This document shows positions 47,251 to 64,000 of a DNA stretch of 64,000 nucleotides, in pieces. Numbering within the stretch: the first letter of the stretch is position 1; each line of letters starts with the position of its first letter. The translations under genes were made by a program, and so were the position numbers. Where the stretch lies: the NCBI RefSeq assembly GCF_903992535.2, contig NC_052058.2, positions 121,823,413 to 121,887,412 on the forward strand, read 5' to 3'. The notes under the pieces were generated by a model, which saw only the letters and a program-made list of their open reading frames with translations, was not told the origin of the DNA and ran no database searches. Source of the stretch: Arvicola amphibius. Lineage: Eukaryota; Chordata; Mammalia; Rodentia; Cricetidae.

Positions 47251-48260
47251 GCCCGCGCTGTGGAGGAGGGACAGACTGGGCTGCCTAGCACGGGATGGGG
47301 TCCGGTAGAGGGGACCAAAGACTCAGAGAACGAACAGAGAGAGCAGAGGGAGGGAGGAGCCAGAGTGGGCCATGGGACAAACACAGACTCAGAGACGGAC
47401 TGAGAGAAAGAGACAGACAGAAACTAAGGGAGGGACCCAGAGAAGAAAGGGAGTGGGGAGGTGGGGACAGGGACATAGAGACTCAGAGAGAGTGGGGGCA
47501 TATAGACAGAGAGAATGAGATACACAGACAGGGACAAAGCTAGAAATGCCGAGAGAGAGGGTAGAAGACAGAGCCAGGAATCAGAGAGAGACAGAGAGAC
47601 CCACCAGGAGAGAGCAGGGAGGACACAGTAAGAGTTGGGGGGGGGGTGCTAGAATCCTGAAAAGGAACAGGGACTTTCAGAAACAGTGACTATGGGGGTG
47701 GGGGGCTTGATTCATAAAGGACAAAACCCCAAAAGTATGTTGACAAGGTGGGGTGGTGCTCAGAGAAGAGTGACGCTGGTCTCTTGCCAAGTCCCTCTAG
47801 TGGGGACAGCTGGGACCTAGTAACCTGAGTCCCCAGCAGCCTCCCCCTGCTGTATTTATAGCTCTGGCCTGGTCCCCTGCCCCCAGATCTGAGTTCCAGG
47901 GACAGGAGGTCATGAGGTGTTGGGGACTCTTCCACAGCCTCTGCATGTCACCCACTTTCACACCAAATGTCCCATCCTGGCTGCAAATTCTTCACAACCG
48001 TACCCCCCAATTCTTGCATTGCAGGGGTCCTTGGGCTCCTAACTATGCCACTGTCTCCAGGTGCCCTGGGCTCTTCGGCACTCCACACTCTAGCCGTAGT
48101 CTAGCCTTTGCCTCCAAGTTACCAAGCATGAGCTTTGGACAGACCAAAGACAAGTCCCTGCCCCCTCCTGGCCATGAAGACCCCTCCACCACCCAGTCCT
48201 GAGCCAGAGGAACAGGAGGGGAGGGGCAGGCAGGGGTTGACCAGAATAACTTAGGCTGAG
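47251..48260. promoter_or_regulatory. Divergent intergenic region between Trpm4 and Hrc
   Basis: 47290-47620 is an AGAG-rich polypurine tract on the plus strand. Further right lies 'gtatttatag' (47852-47861), one base off a MEF2 site. No gene seen. The region must hold promoter elements for both genes. Confidence 0.5.
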
Positions 48261-48271
48261 GATAAATTTAG
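48261..48271 (+). promoter_or_regulatory. Hrc: A/T-rich TATA or MEF2-like element of Hrc
   Basis: 'gataaatttag', about 255 bp before the Hrc start codon. It could serve as a TATA-like box (TSS then near 48290) or as a one-mismatch MEF2 site on the other strand. Hrc is known as a MEF2-responsive striated-muscle gene. Inference only. Confidence 0.4.
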
Positions 48272-48524
48272 CCACAAGGAGGGGAGGGGACAGACCCCAT
48301 TGGCCCAGCAGTGGGAAGGGAGGTCCTGGAACCAGGGTCACAGCTCCAAAGGGGACATCCTCAGAGAGGCATCCAAGACCTGAGGAAGATAGACAAGTAA
48401 AGAGTGGGAGAGATACCACCACCCAAGAGAGACAACCTGAAAGTCAGAAAAAAAACAAGGCACAAGAACCCATCAAAGTCAGCTGAAGTCAGGCTTGGAA
48501 GAAGTTCAACTGCTAAACGTCCCT

Positions 48525-49374
48525 ATGGGCTTCCAGGGGCCTTGGTTGTATACTTGTCTCCTTTGGGCCACAGTAGCCAGCCTGCTGTTCCCTCCACTGG
48601 TGACCCAGGAGCTGAGAGGGGCTGGGCTGGGCCTTGGCAACTGGAACAACAATGCCGGCATCCCTGGGTCTTCAGAGGACACGTCGGCTGAGTTTGGCCA
48701 CCACATCTACAGTCGTGGGGGCCATCGGGGTGAGAAGGACAAAGACCACAGGGAAGAGGATGACGATTTCTCCAGGGAATATGGCCACCGGCTCCAAGAC
48801 CACAGATACCCTGGCCACGAGGCTGGAGAGGAGAATGTCTCTGAAGAGGTCTTCAGAGGGCATGTTAGACAGCCCCACGGGCACAGAGGACATGATAATG
48901 AAGATTTGGGGAACTCAGCGGAGCCTGAGGACCACTTCCCCAGACGGAGGAGTCACAGCCATGAAGATGAAGATGAGGATAGCATTGTCTCCAGTGAGGA
49001 TCACCATGGCCACGGAGGGGAAGATGATGGGGAGGAAGTAGAGAACTCTGATGATAAGCACAAGGCCCATGGTCACCAGAGCCACCAGAGCCACTCAGAG
49101 GAAGGAGGTGAAGAGGGTTCAGATGAACACCATCATGCCCACAGCCATAGACATGAAGGCCACAAAGACGAAGATGATGATGATGAAGATGGTGATTTCA
49201 CTGAGCGTGGGCACCAGGCCCACAGACACCGAGGCCATGAAGAAGAAGAAGAAGAAGAAGAAGAAGAAGAAGAAGAAGAAGAAGAAGAAGAAGAAGAAGA
49301 AGAAGAAGAAGAAGAAGAAGAAGAAGATGACGACTCCACTGAACATGGGCACCAGGTCCACAGACACCAAGGCC

Positions 49375-49422
<48 letters not shown>

Positions 49423-50355
49423 GCTCCATAGAGCATGGGCACCAGGTCCACAGACACCGAGGCCATGAAGATGATGATGAAGAAGAAGAAGAAGATGATG
49501 ATGATGATGATGGCTCCATAGAGCATGGGCACCAGGTCCACAGACACCAAGGAGATGAGAAGGAAGATGATGAAGATAACTCAGATGAAGGCTACTATCA
49601 TGTCCCCAGCCGTGGCCACCAAAGCCACCAAGATGAGGAAGAGGAAGATGAGGCTGTATCCACTGAACATTGGCACCCATCTCCTAGACATACTCACCAT
49701 GGTCTTGGAAGTGAGAATCAAGAAGAGGGGGTAACAGTCAAGTTCAGCCACCATACTGCAAGCCACCAACCCCAAGGCCACAAGTCTGACAAGGAGGAGG
49801 ACTTCCCAGAAGAGTATATGACAGAAGTTCCTGGCCATCACCACCACAGAGTCTCCAGGGAGGGAGATGGGGACATTTCTGCTGAGTTTGGCCATGAGGT
49901 CCCCAGTCACAGGCCACAAGATCAAGATAAACAGATCAGCCAGGGTCACAGAGAGTTTGTCCAAGGTGACATTGATCATCAGCCCCTACAGCCCACAGGG
50001 GCTGGTTCCGAGGAATCAAGGAAGGAAGATGACCACAGCTCTCAAGAGGAAGACAAAGACTCAGAGCAGAGCAAAGGATCTCGCAGTGAAGAGGAGGAGG
50101 AGGTTCACAGCCTCCCCAAGAGCCAGGAAGATGAGGAAAAGGAAGAAAAAGATGAGCAAGAGAGTAGGGAAGACAGGACGGAGGTTCGGACTCCAGTGAG
50201 CCGTCACAGAAAGCAGGAGGAAGAGGAGGAAGAGGAGGAAGAGGAGGAGATCCCGGAAGAAAACCTGCTACCCTTCACCATCATCCCAAACCCCCTGGCA
50301 GGAAGGGAGGTGGACAGAGAAGGTTCCAGCGAGGAGGAGAGCCGTGAGGTCACAG
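48525..50355 (+). CDS. Hrc: Hrc exon 1 (coding part)
   Basis: 1831 nt, residues 1-611: signal peptide and the whole acidic His-rich repeat region. Donor GTAAGT at 50356. 5' UTR precedes. Confidence 0.96.
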
Positions 50356-51656
50356 GTAAGTGACCTGGCTCTGTGGGGGTGGGGAAGGCAGATTGGTCAA
50401 CCGGAATCACTGTGGCCCTCCTGTCCCCACAGGTCAGCACGATGCCCAGAAGCATGAGAACTACCAGCCAGGGTCCCTGTGTGGTTATTGTTCTTTCTGC
50501 AATGTAGGTCCCTAGCCCAGATCTGCCTGCCATGCCCTGGGGTGCTGTGGGAGACCTCTGAACCTGACTGGGGGGAGGGGCAGCAAAATAAATGCTGGGG
50601 ACCAGAAGCTGGGGTGGGGAGAAGTTAAGGGTCACCCTCCAGGTCTGTGACCACTCAATGGGGGGGGGGGGGGTTTGAGCTATCTTTAGATAGGAAACTT
50701 GGGAGGGTGGTGTGAGGAACCACCTGGAAAGAAGGGGGACTCTGAGCTCAGACATGGATTCTGGGCTAGGGACTCCTCTAACCAGGCTCCTCCTGTCCCC
50801 AGAGATGTACTGAATGTGAAAGCTGTCATTGTGATGAGGAGAACATGGGGGAACACTGTGACCAGTGTCAGGTGAGACCTTCCCAGGGACTCAGCTCAGG
50901 CACCAGATGGCTGGTCCCACTAAAGCACCCACACTGACCCTCCACCCAACCTCGGGCCTGGGTGGTCGTGACAGCTCCCTGACCAGGCTCTCCCCCTGTC
51001 CTCAGCACTGCCAATTCTGCTACCTCTGCCCGCTGGTCTGTGAAACCCTCTGCACTCCAGGTGAGAAGCAAAGCAGGCACCTATGGAGGGGCAAAGTCTT
51101 ACAAAGTGGGGTTGGAGCCAACCTGAGCTCTGAACCAGGAAAGCTGCTGGTTGTGGCTGAATGGTAGGGTGGGGTGGGGGTGTGACCATAGCAAAGGTCC
51201 TCAGGCAGAGCCTGGCCTGAAGTTAAGATTGAGCCAGTGTTGAGGGTACTCCCAGAAGCCAGTGGGTGGAACCAAAGTAAACAAAAATGGTGGTTTGGGG
51301 CAACTGGAGAGCAAGCAGGAGTTAAATTAGAAAGGCACCAAATGTCATATGTCTGCGCTTGCTCTGAGTGTTCCCCCATCATGCCCCTCCCTCAAACCTC
51401 TTCTCTCTGCTCCCTCCCAGGAAGCTACATCGACTATTTCTCCTCCTCCCTGTATCAGTAAGTGTGGGGCTGGGTGGGGATGACGCAGTTCAAGGGACTT
51501 GTTTAGAGAAGGCTGGCCCACCGGGAGCTAAAGAGCTATCCTGGGACTCTGAACCGGTCAGGGTCATGATGGCTGAAGGACCTCTGGGTGCTGGCTAACC
51601 TTCGTGTCTTCCTGTCCAGAGCCCTGGCTGACATGCTGGAGACTCCAGAGCCCTGA
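48525..51656 (+). CDS. Hrc: Hrc, histidine-rich calcium-binding protein, complete spliced gene
   Basis: Low-affinity, high-capacity Ca buffer in the lumen of the sarcoplasmic reticulum of heart and skeletal muscle. The family binds triadin and SERCA2 and so links Ca release and uptake. Six exons join to 699 residues, the human length. A signal peptide covers about residues 1-27 (W-L-Y-T-C-L-L-W-A-T-V-A core). The body is acidic, with His-rich repeats of the form E-H-G-H-Q-V-H-R-H, a run of 29 Glu (239-267) and one of 15 Asp (285-299). The C-terminal quarter has 14 cysteines in C-x2-C style, then Y-I-D-Y-F-S-S-S-L-Y-Q and ends L-E-T-P-E-P. The start at 48525 matches the family; an upstream in-frame TTG (48495) is not a start. 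Expression is expected to be striated-muscle specific. Confidence 0.97.
49239..49325 (+). repeat. Hrc: (GAA)29 coding microsatellite in Hrc
   Basis: Twenty-nine uninterrupted GAA codons for glutamate, without a single GAG. Confidence 0.95.
49377..49421 (+). repeat. Hrc: (GAT)15 coding microsatellite in Hrc
   Basis: Fifteen uninterrupted GAT codons for aspartate. Confidence 0.95.
50433..50503 (+). CDS. Hrc: Hrc exon 2
   Basis: 71 nt; starts the cysteine-rich region (S-L-C-G-Y-C-S-F-C-N). Confidence 0.94.
50803..50871 (+). CDS. Hrc: Hrc exon 3
   Basis: 69 nt; R-C-T-E-C-E-S-C-H-C-D-E-E-N. Confidence 0.95.
51006..51060 (+). CDS. Hrc: Hrc exon 4
   Basis: 55 nt; H-C-Q-F-C-Y-L-C-P-L-V-C. Confidence 0.95.
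51421..51457 (+). CDS. Hrc: Hrc exon 5
   Basis: 37 nt; S-Y-I-D-Y-F-S-S-S-L-Y; donor GTAAGT. Confidence 0.93.
51620..51656 (+). CDS. Hrc: Hrc exon 6 (coding part)
   Basis: 37 nt to the TGA at 51654-51656; A-L-A-D-M-L-E-T-P-E-P. Confidence 0.95.
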
Positions 51657-51715
51657 CCCAGCCACAACTGCGGCAGATGTAGCTCCCCTGGGCTGCCCAC
51701 CTGACAGGAGGTCTG

Positions 51716-51721
51716 AATAAA
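51716..51721 (+). terminator. Hrc: Hrc poly(A) signal
   Basis: AATAAA 60 nt after the stop codon, followed by a GT-rich stretch (51741-51760). Cleavage near 51740. Confidence 0.92.
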
Positions 51722-51872
51722 TGTGCTCCTGGAAACAGCAGTGTCCAGTGTGGGGTGTGTCCTGGCGGAAGGAGACTACAGCCGGTAGGAAGAGGCATCA
51801 GCCTCTCCTAGAGGGCCTGACTCCTTGATTCTGAAGGTGGCTGGTTTGCATTCTTAACATCTTGAGAACAAA

Positions 51873-52014
51873 AGCTGGGAGAGGTGGCACACACCTTTAA
51901 TCTCAGTGCAGAGGCAGAGGCAAGCGGATCTCTGTGAGTTCGAGGCTAGCCTAGTCTACATAGTGAGTTCCAGGCCAGCCAGGACTACATAGTGAGACCC
52001 TGTCTCAAAAAAAG
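51873..52014 (+). mobile_element. B1 SINE between Hrc and Ppfia3
   Basis: Plus-strand B1 with short A tail. On the minus strand it supplies the only ATTAAA (51896-51901) downstream of Ppfia3. Confidence 0.88.
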
Positions 52015-52937
52015 GCTGGTCAACACCAGAACTTTTGAAACAGTAGGTCTTTACCCGTGATCACTGAGTAACGCCTGGGGCTAGGAGGCCAACTGAGAGT
52101 CGGGGTGGGGGACTCCCCGCTGTCCATCCCCTCCCCAAGCCACATCACCCAGCGACATAGTTGACAGAGGGATTTTCCCATGCAAACCCCGGAGCCGGAG
52201 GGGAACTGGGAACGCAGTGCTGCGTCCCTGACCCTTGGGCACAGACACCGCCATAGCACGGGGGGCGGGGAGGCCCCGGGGGACACGAGACACGGGAGGG
52301 ACAGGGACTCCGCACACAGATGACCCCCGAGGACTGGCGACCAGACGCTGCGGGAGCAGGACTGAGTGGCACGGGAGTGGGGGGCGAGGCTTGTAGCAGC
52401 GAGTCTCCCCTCCCCTCCTAGCAGACGAAGAAGGAAGACTTGGGCCCCGCGACTGGGCAAGAGAAGGAGGAGGGGCGGCCTCTCCCCGCATGCGGCCCGA
52501 GAGCGAAGCCCGCCCCCTTCCCGCAGGTGCAGGGTGCCTGGCTCCCCTCCGAAACGGATCAATAAATTACAAAGTAGAGAAAAGGGAGGCGGAGGGATTT
52601 CTTCCTGTCCTCTTCTTCCGATGCCCCCCCCCACTTAGTCCATTTCCTGTGGTTTAGTCCAGGCCCAGTCCATCTGGGAGGCGGAACGCGCACTCTGGGC
52701 TGGTGTGTAAAGATGGTGCAGTCCGCAGTGAGAGCTCCCTCACGGTGGTCTCCGGCTAGACAATACTCTGCAAAGGAGGGAAAACGGCCCAGCCTTCGGG
52801 AGGGTCTTCATCCGAGTGAGAGTGAGGTCACTTGCATTGAGACCAAACAGTTCACAGAGGTCCGCCATCCTGCGTTCCCATTGCACCACCCTGAACCCTA
52901 AGAATCACCTGGCAGAGTCCTCACCTGTAGGTGCCCA
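52015..52937 (-). other. Ppfia3: Probable Ppfia3 3' UTR
   Basis: GC-rich sequence after the stop codon. No AATAAA on the minus strand down to the Hrc end. A long minus-strand ORF here (52020-52634) has no recognisable domain and is taken as chance in GC-rich UTR. Confidence 0.5.
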
Positions 52938-52938
52938 C

Positions 52939-64000
<11,062 letters not shown>

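Noticed and set aside
47295..47543. Arg/Glu-rich ORF upstream of Hrc
   Set aside because: Product of the GAGA polypurine tract, no family match or splice context.
48495..48524. Upstream extension of Hrc by ten residues
   Set aside because: The codon at 48495 is TTG, and the ATG at 48525 starts a signal peptide that matches the family.
49051..49550. Poly-Lys, poly-Ser, poly-Met ORFs in other frames of Hrc exon 1
   Set aside because: Shadows of the GAA/GAT coding runs.
52020..52634. 204-codon minus-strand ORF after Ppfia3
   Set aside because: No domain, no start context, biased composition of GC-rich DNA, and it lies in the probable 3' UTR.

Overview
The window is rodent nuclear DNA, most likely from a cricetid (hamster, vole or deer-mouse group). 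The evidence is dense B1, B2/B3 and ID SINEs on both strands, B1 copies carrying the 'aagagctagttccaggacaggct' type of right half, a rodent LINE-1 and a gammaretrovirus-like endogenous provirus. Species cannot be fixed from the sequence alone. Nothing looks bacterial, viral-exogenous or synthetic.

Three genes are present and match the Trpm4-Hrc-Ppfia3 synteny block (human 19q13.3). Trpm4 is complete on the minus strand: 25 exons, start codon 47111, stop near 10233, poly(A) signal 9927-9932. All exon phases join and give a 1204-residue calcium-activated monovalent cation channel. Hrc is complete on the plus strand: six exons, 48525-51656, 699 residues, the histidine-rich Ca-binding protein of the sarcoplasmic reticulum. 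Ppfia3 (liprin-alpha-3) is on the minus strand and enters from the right edge; its last 15 exons (63998 down to 52938) give the C-terminal 589 residues with three SAM domains and the PDZ-binding tail. Trpm4 and Hrc are divergent, with about 1.4 kb between start codons. Hrc and Ppfia3 converge tail to tail.

Layout. 1-6430: a nest of endogenous retroviral sequence, comprising a deleted minus-strand provirus (113-4994, two LTRs, 4-bp target duplication), an unrelated LTR-like segment (about 5257-5735) and a plus-strand solo LTR (5957-6426). 6431-9904: gene-free DNA with a split minisatellite, two B1s and a unique AT-rich block that could be a conserved regulatory element. 9905-47111: Trpm4, whose introns are loaded with SINEs, four minisatellites and a near full-length but defective L1 (19648-26390, 15-bp target duplication) antisense to the gene. 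47112-48524: divergent upstream region. 48525-51740: Hrc. 51741-64000: Ppfia3.

The genes share a loose calcium theme (a Ca-activated channel, an SR Ca-buffering protein, a presynaptic active-zone scaffold), but nothing suggests a joint system; the synteny is ancestral. I found no clearly novel biological system. The most useful observations are structural: a long pure GAA run coding poly-Glu in Hrc, a B1 element 12 bp from a Ppfia3 splice acceptor, an LTR fragment copied into the proviral leader, a tandem array of tRNA-derived ID A-boxes, and several minisatellites. All coordinates were read by eye; exon borders were checked by GT/AG and phase continuity.
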